Of a stretch of DNA of 64,000 nucleotides, positions 1 to 12,000 are shown piece after piece. The translations under genes were made by a program, and so were the position numbers. The notes beneath the pieces were generated by a model. That model did not search any database, was not told the origin of the DNA, and was given only the letters and a program-made list of their open reading frames with translations. This DNA is from Apoderus coryli (taxonomy: Eukaryota; Arthropoda; Insecta; Coleoptera; Attelabidae): NCBI GenBank assembly GCA_911728435.2, contig OU452204.1:20000430-20064429 (forward strand), given 5' to 3'. Position 1 is the first letter of the stretch, and each line of letters begins with the position of its first letter.

Positions 1-1790
1 CGAGAAGCCAATAAAGAATTTTGATGACATTCTCCAAGGACCAATATCATATCAATACGTTCTTCTTTTGAATAAATAATCTTCATTTTAACAAAACAAC
101 ACCAAAACTAACAATTGTACATCAATAATAACACTAGGAAAGCATGAACAGTAAATTAAATTGACAGATAAAATAAAACATTTATTTAAAAACACCAAAT
201 GGTGTACAAATCAATTATTTGGCGTTTTCTGCCAAAACCCACAGCTATAGTACACCCTAATACCATTCGACAGGTAATTAGTAAGTACATTGCTAGGTAA
301 GTTCAGAAATATGACATTCCATTTACATTAATGAAGTTATAGCAAGTTAAAGTTCTTATTTGAGTAGTTTTAATTTTTGGACACCCTGTATAAGATTGCA
401 AGTTTATTGCAAATGGAATATCCAATATGATTTATTTTTTTCCGCGCCATAAATCGTGAATAACCCTGTATATTTTAAAATAATTTTGGATAAACTGTAC
501 CATATCATGCTAAACTTTTTTATTATTAATTTTATTAAAAAAAGTTATTCTTCACAAAAAGTTTTCCATGTTCTAAAATCTAAAATACAATCATCGGATA
601 TTAATTTTTTTCAGTCGTATACGAGGTATGTCAAAAAATTTGAATTTTACTCAAGAATAATGTGAAAATTGAATTGAATTTGTCCACATATTCTGAAAGA
701 CCCTATATAACGATTAATGTTGCCACATCTATTTAAAACGTATGTTAATTAGTTTTTTTATTTTACCTTTTATTTGTTTCAGGTGTGCGTGTGTACGGAT
801 CCTTAAGGAGATAAACAGTTTAATTAGCACAGCTTAATTTAAATGGTACATTTAATCTGCTCATTATAATTCTTGATTAAACAGCCATTTGAAACACACA
901 TTACTAGAGTATCATAATATTTCTATAGCGTGTCTTAAAAAGGATGAAGATTATTTCAGGGAATATAGTGTAGATCGGAAAAACGAGTCGTTTAAGTCCT
1001 TTAACCTTTCTTCACTTAGACATGCTTCCAAGGTCTTTCAGCCTTTTGCATAACAGTGATACCTTCAGTTGGTCGGTCTATAGTTAAGTTTAAAATAGAT
1101 TGATTGATGATTATTGAAGTTTCCAAGGAATTTATTGGAGTGTATCAGACCAGGAAGATCTTGCCTGTCTCTTTCTCCTAGTAGGTGTGTTTCCCTAAGC
1201 CATAGAACGGTTCATGCCCTACAAAAGGAATTGACATCCCCATACGCTTCAGAATGTCCGAGTATGCCAAGACAGGACACTCTGTTATTCTTGCTAAGCT
1301 CGTGACGGTCTCTAGTTACTCTCGCATGATTAAAATCGTCGCCACATTGGTTGAACACCTTGTTAGTAATAGTTGAGTCACGTCAAGAACATAATCTCCC
1401 TATCTCGTTGGCATCATATTTCGTGAATTAAAAACCCTTCTACCTTTGGAATTATTCAAGCACTTCTCATGGTGAATGGGTCCAGATTGGTTCAGGCAGG
1501 ATTGTGACACCCGGCCTCATTAAAACTTTGTAAATAACCCTCGAATTTCTTTGTTTGCTGAAGGTGGAGAAAGAACAGTTTGTTTAAATTAATTTGAGAG
1601 ATTATCTTGATAGCTTTTTGGGAAAATTTCCTCGCTCTCATAAATTCAACGTCTCATTTTCAATCTTAGAAATCTTAATGACAGAACAGTTTTCTTTATC
1701 GTGCCTCGTTTTGGTTCTAATAAAGCGAGTAGGTACAACGCAATTGCTTTGAGTCATCCATTACCAAACTTTGCCATAAAATCCTTCTTC
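1..1790. other. Unassigned AT-rich DNA upstream of the BEL/Pao fragment
   Basis: No convincing coding segment is seen. Two short sites resemble transposon ends: ggacaccctgtat near 380 and aaccctgtatatt near 463. The open frames at 456-665 and 1114-1305 match nothing I recognise. The first coding exon of the TMTC gene could lie here or beyond the window, but I cannot place it. Confidence 0.5.
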
Positions 1791-1794
1791 GATA

Positions 1795-2135
1795 GCCGCC
1801 TCGAAATCTCAATCCATTTCTCGATAACGATAGTATTCTCAAGATAGCTTGATCAATTCACAATAAATTCTGCTCTGCTTCCTAGAACTAATCATCTAAT
1901 TCGTTTAAGCATTGATCAATATCATCGTCGTTATTGCCAAGTTGGTTTGCAAGCTTTTAGATGTTATCTCCTCGTCGAACTATTGGTCTATATGTATCTA
2001 AACATTCTACCCCGATAGGGGTGGAATTTGAAGGTCAGTTTCATAGAAGTAACACCGGATCTATCTACTGAACCTTTTCGAGCAGCTTTGCCTAGAATTA
2101 TTGCTCGAAAAGGAAGAAATTTTGTTGAATTGAAC
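1795..2135 (+). mobile_element. BEL/Pao LTR-retrotransposon integrase fragment (decayed)
   Basis: Pieces in shifting frames read LNPFLDNDSIL (the start of the integrase zinc-binding region in BEL/Pao elements), RTNHLIRLSIDQYH, RYCQVGLQA, HSTPIGVEFEGQF and then EVTPDLSTEPFRAALPRIIA with RKGR. The last block matches the conserved BEL/Pao integrase stretch (E-V-x-D-L-S-T-E-x-F ... ARRGR). Frameshifts and stops show it is dead. No LTRs were seen. Confidence 0.75.
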
Positions 2136-2139
2136 TCAA

Positions 2140-3140
2140 TAGGTTTATAAAACATGAAGGTGAAGATTAAAAAAGGATAACCTGGCCGCTGCTCAACTAA
2201 TCTTTACCAAATTTGGTACAAAAATACAAAATTTGAGGAAGAGAGTAGATTTTGCACAGACCTAGGTGAAGGAAATAAAAAGAGTGTCAAAGCTTGAAAA
2301 AATCATATTCGCTAGATACTAAATGAAAAAAACCAGGGCATGTTCTTTCAATGAATCGTGGTATAAAATTAACTGTGATATAACGTGATTCAGGGAGTTC
2401 ATAGAAGGGTTAAAAAGTAGATATTTCTCGAGTTTTAAATATCGTTCTGTTCCGATTAGTTGGGAAAATATCGTCAATTATCAACTGGCTATTCTGTTAG
2501 TTACTCTGTATTACTATCATTTTCCAGATCTAACAAATCCCATTGTATCTTGCTTTATAGTAAAGCGATACTCAAACGACAGTTGAAACTATATTTTTAT
2601 AAATATTTATTCACAAAACTCACAAGAATAGAACAAAAACTTGAATCTGCACTTACACAACACATTTTAACATTACAACAGAAACTAGGCGACGTAACAG
2701 ATGAACGCGAAACAGCCATCTTGATAAATTACAACGGTACAATTCTTCTGAATAATATATCCAAAACTGGAAAAAAAACTGGAAATTCGCGAGGATAATA
2801 ATGGTAGGAGACACTTAAATATGAGAGGACTGTGTAATTTCCATAATGAAGATTGAAACTACAACACATCATCAACCCATCTGCGAAAAGAAAACAATTG
2901 CGAAGAGCTGTCTGCCGGTCTGGCCTATATACGGTTTGGTAAGTAGTATGCTTTTCTGCAGGGGTGGACTTATTATTATTATTATTGTTTATGTTTGTAA
3001 GGCTTACAGGCTAAATCCTTTGTTACTTGGGGTTTTTGCATTATTACTTTGCTGTTTTAGTCATCACATAACACGTAAAAAGTTGCAGATCTCTCTCATA
3101 TTATGCAATATCAGTAGCGGCGGGGTGGGCATATACACTA
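2140..3140. other. Unassigned; contains an (ATT)n run
   Basis: A 112-codon frame at 2460-2798 and a 99-codon frame at 2846-3145 match no family I know. A short (ATT)n microsatellite lies near 2970-2987, similar to LINE tails elsewhere in the window. Confidence 0.4.
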
Positions 3141-3147
3141 AATAAAA

Positions 3148-3351
3148 TTAGGGAACCAGATTTCAATTATTTGGGGCCTTGGTTTGGTATAGGACGCTAT
3201 CAAGATCAAGACCTAAGAAACTATCCTTAGTGAGGAATCCTCCGCATGTCGTTTGGCATGTAGCCCTTCATAATATGATTGTCCTGCGTAAATATCACGA
3301 CCCCATTATTAGGGAACCAGATTTCAATTTTTTGGGACCTTGGTTTGGTAT
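3148..3351 (+). repeat. Pair of 43-bp direct repeats, 161 bp apart
   Basis: 3148-3190 and 3309-3351 share ttagggaaccagatttcaat and then ttggggcc/ttgggacc and ttggtttggtat, with only about three differences. The unit may be a decayed tandem copy inside the neighbouring hAT-like remnant. Its origin is unknown. Confidence 0.85.
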
Positions 3352-3384
3352 TTGAAATTATCTGCAATTCATTTAGGACTGTAT

Positions 3385-3590
3385 TCGCTAATACATCGGC
3401 TTAAATAAAGACCAAGAGCGTTTACAAATTCGTCCATTAAATACGTGACGAATGAGAACAAGTAATTGCTGATGATTAGACGTGTCTGTAGTTTCATTGG
3501 CTTCCAAAGCAATAAGATTTGCACATTGGATCTCAAACTCATCGAATTTGGGAAACCCTGTACGGTGCTCAAAAAATATTGGCAATTCTC
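3385..3590 (-). mobile_element. hAT-type (ZBED5-like) transposase fragment
   Basis: The minus strand reads FPKFDEFEIQCANLIALEAN, then ETTDTSNHQQLLVLIRHVF and NGRICKRS. This resembles the hAT block with a D-E-(S/T)-T-D signature followed by a hydrophobic strand and F-L-F-C. Here the first Asp is replaced (ANETTD), so even if expressed it would lack a usual acidic residue. It is a short isolated piece, and the call rests on pattern recall. Confidence 0.5.
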
Positions 3591-4223
3591 TGGATAAATT
3601 TGAATAGGAAAGAGACTCTAATTATCCTCGATTCTCATCTCAATATCCTGCGGCAGAAAAATCATCCTGTGATGAAGAAAATACTAAAACAAATGATAAT
3701 AATCCAGATGTGCTGTGCTTAAAATTAAAATCTACACAATAGAGAATGCGGGAGGGAATTGTTGCATACAAAGCGTTTGAGTTTTAATTTTAAAAATGTG
3801 TTTACTTTCCTTATAGAGCATAGACAGTGCTTTGCGGTTTGTTACTGGTATAACGTTAAGCGTTTTGCTATGGAGTTTTGGTGGGTTTGTTAATATTTCG
3901 TTCCAAACTGGAATTTAAAACCAGGATAAGGACAGAAGTGAGTAGAATTACTCAAAAAATGATTGGAAAATTTGTGAGAACATATCATGGTTATTATACT
4001 ATATCCAGCCGGTCCACATATTTTTCCGCTAGATAGTTTTCACCTATTTGGATAGACAGGGAGGTTTGGCCCTGCTAGGTTGCTTACATTATTGGACATC
4101 TTTTTGTGGAGTGCCTCAAGGCAACCTGTCACATGAGAGGGATATATTTATATATATAGAAGATGCACTTCATGAGCTCAATGAGCATCGAATCATTCGT
4201 AAAGGGTACGGTAAATTAAGCTA

Positions 4224-5092
4224 CGAGGTCTGGCTATTAAATAACGAGACTGCGCGCGCAGAAGGAGTGCTAGAGAGAAAGGGAGGGAAGCGAATGGAGC
4301 TTGGTTAGCATGTAATGTCTGCTACGCCACTACGTTCTTGTCGCTGTAGTAGTATTTTTTCTATAGGAGTTAAAAACGAACGCGTTTTTTTCTCGCGCCG
4401 ATAACGATGTGTGACGAAAAACATGAGCAACGAAATATCTCGTTCAATTAAAAAAAAACTCCGACGGAGTGCTATCAATTGTTGAAAGAGGTCTACGGTG
4501 AGAATTCTCTATCTCGTGCACGTGTTTTCGAATGGCATAAAAGGTTTTCTGAAGGCCGAGAGACCATCGAAGATGACCAACCTCCAGGTCGACCTGTGTC
4601 AGTTTTACCTCCGCAAACAGTGATCAAAATCAATGAAATTGTGCGCGGAGATCGTCGTATGAGCATTCAGATGATTGCTTAGAATGTAAACGCCGATAAA
4701 GAAACAGTCAGCAAAATTTTACATGACGAATTGAACATGAAGATGATCCTAAAAAATGTGGCTTCCGAAAAAAAGCTCTTCCGTCAACAGATCTGCTCAG
4801 ATTGTCTTGAGGGTTAGATGAAGAGCCTGAATTGATGGAAAACATTATCACTTGCGATGAAACCTGGATATTCCAGTGCGATGTTGAAACTAAGAGGCAA
4901 TCCATGCACTGGAGAACTCCTTAATCGCCAAGAATGAAAAAAGCAAATATGTGCAAATCAAAATTTAATGCCATGCTAATCGTTTTTTTTTCCAATTTCA
5001 AAAACATCGTGATGATTGATTCGATTGTAGAATAATTTTTACAATAAAACTTTTTTTTATAAGCAGTGTCGTTATTTAATAGCCGCACCTCG
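4224..5092 (+). mobile_element. mariner element with intact ends, internally deleted
   Basis: The left terminal inverted repeat begins cgaggtctggctattaaata at 4224. The right one, read on the minus strand from 5092, begins cgaggtgcggctattaaata; about 28 of 30 bases match. Both sides have TA (4222-4223 and 5093-5094), the expected target duplication. The interior encodes a mauritiana-type mariner transposase start near 4410, a helix-turn-helix region (SLSRARVFEWHKRFSEGRET), KINEIVRGDRRMSIQMIA, then a stop at 4681. After further damage come ENIITCDETWIFQ (first catalytic Asp) and KFNAMLIVFF. The second and third catalytic Asp regions are deleted. Length is 869 bp against about 1.3 kb for a full mariner. 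Confidence 0.95.
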
Positions 5093-5094
5093 TA

Positions 5095-5844
5095 TGTGGA
5101 ATAATTTCAAAATTTGTATCTATTTAGACTTAATGTTTAGTTTAGTAACATCCTCTACATCTGATCAAAAAAGCTTATATTGTAAATTGACTCTCTCGAC
5201 AAGCAGAATTTTTTATAAAGAATTTCTTTTTGTAAGACACACTGTACATTGTGCAGGCAATTATTAAAATGTTTTACGCCCTAGACCATGTCGAACATAA
5301 AAACCAAAGTTTAATTTCAAACTAAATCACATATTTACAGCAATGCCAATGTAATGTTTGAATATAGAGTTCAAAGAGAAAAATTGTCAATTAAAAACCA
5401 AAAACGAGTTTTAAAAAAGTTCGACATTGAACAAACGAATTTAGTTTCATTGTTTTAACGTTTTATTTTTGTTTAGAATCAGTTATAACCACGAAAGTTT
5501 TCAAAAATAAAGATAAAATGTGTGGAGAATTTAGAGCTAGAAGAAGAAGAAACTCTAACCCGTTTTTTGTGCGACAAGAAACCGAAAAACACTTAAAGTC
5601 ATCGATTTTAAGGTTTATGGGCCCATTTTCTTTTACTTTCAACCCTTTAGCTTCAATTCCTAACCAGGTGTTACTTTTAACCCTTAAATTTAATATAGAA
5701 AAGGGTGTGGTGTGATAATATCATTTTTTCTAAACCTGCCAACACAAGGTTACATTTTTCGTCTTTAATCTGACAAACTTGCAATTTTTTTTCTGAACTC
5801 CTTTATGTATTCTTCATCATAAATTAAATCTATAAATTTTCCAG
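5095..5844. other. Intronic or 5' sequence, unassigned
   Basis: AT-rich and without recognisable coding or repeat homology. The last bases form the polypyrimidine tract and acceptor of the first TMTC exon seen. Confidence 0.6.
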
Positions 5845-6047
5845 GTGAGCTTGGTGGCCATCGGTTGCTATCTCAACGGCATCAAGGGCGACTTCGTGCA
5901 CGACGACATCCCAGCTATCACCCTCAACAAGGATGTCCTGGCACTGAATCCCATTAGTGATGTGTTTAAGAATGATTTTTGGGGCACGCCAATGGCGAAC
6001 GAGGACAGTCACAAATCTTATAGACCCCTGACGATACTTACATTCAG
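5845..6047 (+). CDS. TMTC1: TMTC exon a: first luminal loop with HDD motif
   Basis: The acceptor is ttttccag ending at 5844 and the donor is cag/gtagga at 6048. The exon is read from phase 0 (GTG AGC TTG...) and ends after two bases of an Arg codon. It encodes the end of transmembrane segment 1 ([13 protein letters not shown]), then GDFVHDD with the acidic pair at residues 20-21 of the exon, and NDFWG followed by [12 protein letters not shown]. In GT-C enzymes the early luminal acidic pair lies in the active-site loop. The GTG at 5845 is an internal Val codon, not a start. The exon opens with GTGAGC directly after CAG, which also resembles a donor. Confidence 0.96.
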
Positions 6048-9000
6048 GTAGGAATGACATTTCATTTATCTTTGCCTGTTCGGAAGTACCTATCAAATAT
6101 ATATATTTTTGTTTTGCCTTTTGTTTTGTGCAGGAAAAAAGACACCGCATCGTAAATTTTACCTTTTGTTTATTGCTTTGTTTCGAAAATCAGATGGAAG
6201 CTTTCTGTACTTGTGAAGTAGACAGATTTGCTCCTACTTATTAGTATACATATGTTCAAATTATAAATGGCCAGAAATGTTTCGGAATAATTATAATTCC
6301 ATCTTCAGTGGCATTAACAAAATCTTAAGCAGTAATTATAGTATTGTTGTTTTTAAGTTACGTATAGAGTTTAAACATTTGTATGCACTTGAAGAATTGA
6401 TTGAAAATGATTTTTCTATTAACATTTGTATCAAATGAAACGCAAAAATTTTTTTAAAATTTCTTTATGTCCTATTGAAATGACTTACAAAAAGAGAAAT
6501 AATCACAATGTTAACAATAATATGCTGTTTATGCAATTTTAGGCAATAAATTTTTAAATTTTAAATGAATTACAATTTTAGTCGTCAAAATTAGCCCAAC
6601 CTTCAAAATTTACTTGAAGTTTATATTATAAATAAAGCCAACTAATCCCTTTAGACCCTTGGTACAATGGGAGTAGATAGGCTATGAGAGTTCTGAGAAA
6701 TTCCTAAAGCGCGATTTCCAAATTTCGGTTCCCTTCAAGGTCATACACTCACGACGGTCATCGTCAAATGTCAAACACTATACGTCAACGCCAAATGTCA
6801 TCAAAAGCGGTATGATCCTTCTACCGATATAACTGACACAAACGACGTTAATGACATAAACAACATAAACCACGTAAATGACATTGACCTCTATGGAAAG
6901 TGCTTTCAACTTCACATGTTTTAACAGCCCATATTTCACGAGTTTCACCTTGGACAACAGCAGGAAGTTCCGTATCGGACACCGCATATCTGACACCCCA
7001 ACACGGCGGTAGCACGGTGGTACCGCTTTTGATGATGACATTTGAGGTGTTTGTTTTTTTTGGAGATTAAAAATGGTTTTGTCCTCAAAGTTTTTTAAGT
7101 CACTATTGGGTTTTTTTTTTTATCTCATCCCATGAAATTTCTTGTAAAAATAGAACAGTATTGTCAGCGTGTGAGACGATTTTCTTATTCAACTATGTAA
7201 GCTGAGCAGTGCTGCTGCTACGTCTGACTCTGACTCGTCTGATACTGACGCGCCTGACTGGGACTCGTCTGACTCTGACTCGCCTGACTCGGACTTGTCT
7301 GCCTGAGACTCGCCTGACTCTGACTCGTCCGAACTTTTTAATAAATCCTCGTAGATAAGGGTGCGACCCCTCGTTACAAAGGATTTCTGATTCTGAATCC
7401 ACTAGTATAAAGAAAACCTTACATTTATCTGCAAGAAACGGAATAAAAATCGAAAAATGCAAGTTTTCGTAGATATGGGGTGCGCCCCTCGTTACAAAGC
7501 GTTTTTCATCCTGAATCCATTGGAATAAAGAAAACCTGCACCCCCGTATATTATGTTCGATATAAATGAACCATTCAAAGACAAATTCAACGATGCGGTG
7601 CCCTCGAGTCACTCTTTCTAAAATATCAGTGGTGAAACCAGAACTAACCTGTCAACATTGTTTTTTATTATTTCCGCATAAAACCGATATCTTGACAGAA
7701 TCTTCTGTAGAGTGGTATCTTAGGCACTGTAATTTTTTCGAATTGAGACAAATCCCTTCCAAACACCATATTGCTAAAATATAAAATTGACCTGAAGAAG
7801 TTTAAATAACAGCTAAAAATACTGAAAACTTGTTTACACCATTACATGTGATATACCACCTATTTTTGAATTTATAAAGGCTTTATATTTAACAAAGCAG
7901 CACAAATTGATTAAATTCCCTATGAAAACTGCCCCAGAGCCTTCTGTTCATACCACAACGTCTTTTTAAGTAATACGCCAACACAGACCTAATCGTCTAC
8001 CTTGAGGTACACCAAATGACATATTAGCTTCATCGATCAGGACATTATTTTGTTAGGTGAGTTTCAAGTAATTCATGGCCACAAACACTTAACGATTCCA
8101 ATTAGTTGTTTTTAGAAATGTCCCTGCAGGATCTGTGGCATTTCTCTTTTACTAGTGAAGCATTGACACATGTTCGACAACAATCTTCAACATCTGATTG
8201 ACTTCAAATCCAATAAATCTGTTATTTGATTTTGATGATGATTTGATTTGATTGATGTCCGAGTATAAGAACAAAAAGAATCATTGGCTTCTAAATCAGG
8301 ACGTCACCTGATAGAAGTCCTGGGTAGCCATTGTATTTTTTTGAGTACCTCAAGACAGCAGGACACAACAGACCTTCAGAGCGCAGTGTAGACATCCCTA
8401 ATTTAAATCTTAAATGCATGGGCCTTACTCCAAATAACTGGATACATTTTTTTAAGCAACATTGAAATACAAATATACAAAGAACACTGGTATTAAACAA
8501 AAGTCTACGATTTCCCTTAGCAGTATATTTTCATAGGAACTTTAATATTGATTAAATTGCCCATGAAAACTTTCCCAGAGCCTTCTGTTCATGCCACAAC
8601 GTCTTTTTAAGTATTACGCCAACACAGAATTTTTCAATTAACTTTAAAATAACAACACTAACACCGTTACGGTTCGGTTAAACTGCTTGCGCACACACTC
8701 TCTCTATATTTTCCAAAGTTATTAAGATTGTCATCGTCGGAGATTTCCTCCGGGTAATGTTGAGGTCAACTTCGAGGCGTCGTACTTCATTAGGTAGCAC
8801 TTTTACCTTATAGAACTCCAGCCGCCAGCTTTAATAAAGCGAAACTTTGTTACCTACTAAATAAAGCAACCAACTTATGTGGCAAGCATGCTACAGCAAA
8901 CTTAATTTGATTATAGTGTGGAGTTTGTATTCTGCAAATCGATTGGGTGAAAAAGTTAGTGACATTGTTGAAGTATGTGCGTTTAAATTAGTTTTGGTAT

Positions 9001-12000
9001 AGTTTTCAGAGGAAAGTTTAATGCATTTCAGACTTTTCGAGAAACAGCGATAATATAATTTACAAACTTATGAAGTTGTTATATTGAGTAATGTTGTAAT
9101 TTTGTACTAATACGGGCAAAGGGTGTTGTGTATGGAGGAGGAGGACGTTAAATTGGCTACACTGTTGCTGTAGCAGCTGATTTTACAGTTGTTCTCAATT
9201 ATTGTGTTGGCAATTATAATACGTAATAGTCTATAAGAGCTGGATACATGAAAGATCAAGGTGGTGTGAAAAAATCATCAAGTACAGTCCTATAAATTCT
9301 TCCTACTATTTGTGTGACTCTTGAACAAAAGTTTACTTGTCTAAAACTATGAAAAAAAGTATTTTCAGTCAGCATTTGGGGAAGACGTGCTGTACATCAA
9401 TGATTATACAGGGTGATTCATTATGGTTGCAACAAACGAAAACTGCAGATTGCTGAAAGAGATTTAAGCATTTTTTACCATTGAACCCATGTCCGCAAAT
9501 GCTTCGTTATCGAGATACAGGGTGTCCAAATTTAGTAGTCAAATTAACTTTCTTGTTCATTTCTCAAAAACTAGCTAACTGATTTCGACAAAATTTTACA
9601 TGCATTTGGGGACCGATAACCTAAAATAATATGCTTTATTTTGGCTTTCAATAACTGTTCATTGGCGTAGATATAGGGGGCAATTGGGTAAATTTTACAG
9701 AAAAATTAATAAAAGACAGCTTTGACAAGCTTCATTATTTTAAATTATTACTTTGTTAAAAAGAGCAACTTATAAGCTACAAAAAAGTTATTTACGTCGA
9801 TGGTGTGATTTCCACCATTTTTTTGGAAACCGATAAATTGCAAGTTAATGGTAGATTTAAATCTGAATTCGCTCGACTTCTTTTTATGGGGTACATGAAA
9901 CAATTGGTTTACCAATTCTAAATGAAAACCAACTACTGGAGATAGTTCATGAAGCTGCTAGGAAAATAAGAAACAATCATAATATTCTTATTAGAGCTAC
10001 AAATTCATTAGTTGAAAGATGTAAAATGTGTATTACTGTCAATGGAGGGCAGTTTAAACAGTTGTTATTAATTTTCTTATTTTAATATCGAGTTTAGTTT
10101 TTTATTGTTAAATTTTTAATTGTACTGATAGGCCTTAAAATTTGTTGTTAAGCAAATTTCATTTTTCATTTTGATTTCTGGTAAACGTTCTTTTGATTTA
10201 AATCTACCATTAACTTGCAATTAATCGGTTTCCATAATAATGGTAGAAATGACAACATTGACGTAATTAACTTTTTTGTAGCTTATAGGTTGCTCTTTTT
10301 AAAAAGTAACAATTTAAAATAATGAAGCTTGTCAAAGCTGTCTTTAATTAATTTATGTGTAAACTTTACCCAAATGCACCCTATATCTACGCCAATAAAC
10401 AGTTAATGAAAGCCAAAATAATGCAGATTATTTTAGGTTATCGATGCCCAAATGCATGTAAAATTTTGTCAAAATCGGTTAGCTAGTTTTTCAGGAATGA
10501 ACAAAAAAGCTAATTTGACCACTAAACTTGGACACCCTGTATCTCGATAACGAAGCATTTGCGGACATGGGTTCAATGGCAAAAAATGCTTGAATTGTTT
10601 TCAGGAATCTCCAGTTTTCGTTTGTTGCAACCATAATGAATCACCCTGTATATCATGTAATCCTCGCTACTCCTCTTCTGCCCTCGATTCTCAATTGCAG
10701 TAGCCTCTGCAGTTCGTTACGCATGATATGTCCTAGATAGACCGTTTTCCGTTTCTAGGCCGCACTGCATAGCACACGTTCTTCTTCTGTTGACACGCCG
10801 AAGAACATGCTGATTTGTCACTCTCGTTTCCATGGTATTCTGAGAAGGCTGCGATACAGCCACGTCTCGAAGGCCTTTAGGCTGTTGATACTAATCATCT
10901 TCAGGGTCCAACTTTTCACACCATAGAGAAGCACCAACCAAACGTAGCATTCCATGAACCTTTTCCTCAGGTCGATATCAAAGTCCGAACAGGTAAGCAT
11001 ACTTCTGAATCTCAGCAATGCTTGCCCAAAATTCATTAATAGCCACCATTCAAGGCTAAGAAGGAAAAAAATACGCTTTATCTATCCAATTTTCCAGGCA
11101 ACAGATAATTCTTTGCTTGAGTCTTTAAAATACCCCGTCTATTCCAAACAGCAACACTGATAAAAAAATAAATACAATTTGGAAATGTCACTGACGTGAA
11201 GCGAACCAAAGCAGGTGATCCCCGAGAACACAGTAGACGCATAAAATGTAATGCGTATTTCACGGCCATATTTTATGTTCAGGATCACTGGAATTGTCTA
11301 TCTGTCACAGAGAAACGAAATACATGGCCTTGGTCTATTAATATTTCAGGACCGCGTGTCTCATGTAGAAATATGACACAACAAAATAAATCTAAAAAAA
11401 TAACACATATTTGTGACCTACATTTTTTATGTTTCTTATTCTTTCTTGCATTGTTTTTTTTAGATTAGAATTTAGAATTAATGGTTTTTGCTCTTCTGCT
11501 AAAAGAAATCATCAGACCAGTGCACATTCCGCCGGCAGCTGAGTACTCACGTTCCAAGTAGAAAAGTAACTTTAACACATACTCCTTAACAGATATTTAC
11601 TTCTATCGCTATCGCCATCGTGCTGCTGTCCAAATTAACCATGGAATCTATTTGGTTCATCCCGCAGCGTAAGTTCTGCAATGAGATTCGTACTTTCTGA
11701 ATCCAAACAATGTTGGGCTAAGATTCCTTGGAAACCCTTTATTTAATAGTTTGTTTCGACCATCAACTTAAACGTTGGAATCACTGCAGAACTCCATAAA
11801 AGTTTCTCCTGACTGGGACGTGAGCAGGAATACTTGACCACATATCGGAGCATAGCGTGTTGCCCTTCATCTAATTACAACAAAATAGAGACTCTGTTAG
11901 TAGACTACCCGTAATTAAATATTTGCTTAAAATTTTGTAAAACGGTAATGCTAATAGAGAGCATACTTTTCAATTTTTCAATGTGAGTGGTACTAACGGT

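Noticed and set aside
5845..6051. GTG at 5845 as a translation start
   Set aside because: It directly follows a splice acceptor, the frame stops at once after the donor, and a eukaryotic gene is not expected to start at GTG here; it is an internal Val.
5830..6150. 106-codon minus-strand frame over exon a
   Set aside because: Antisense of the TMTC exon, which has intact splice sites and family motifs.
7193..7612. 139-codon minus-strand frame rich in Arg-Val repeats, as a possible basic protein gene
   Set aside because: It is translation through the 15-bp minisatellite and the neighbouring 118-bp duplication; no start context, homology or conserved domain.
7906..8628. The 82-bp direct repeats as a complete LTR retrotransposon or LTR pair
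   Set aside because: No TG...CA ends, primer-binding site or gag/pol were seen between them, and one flank reads like a LINE motif.
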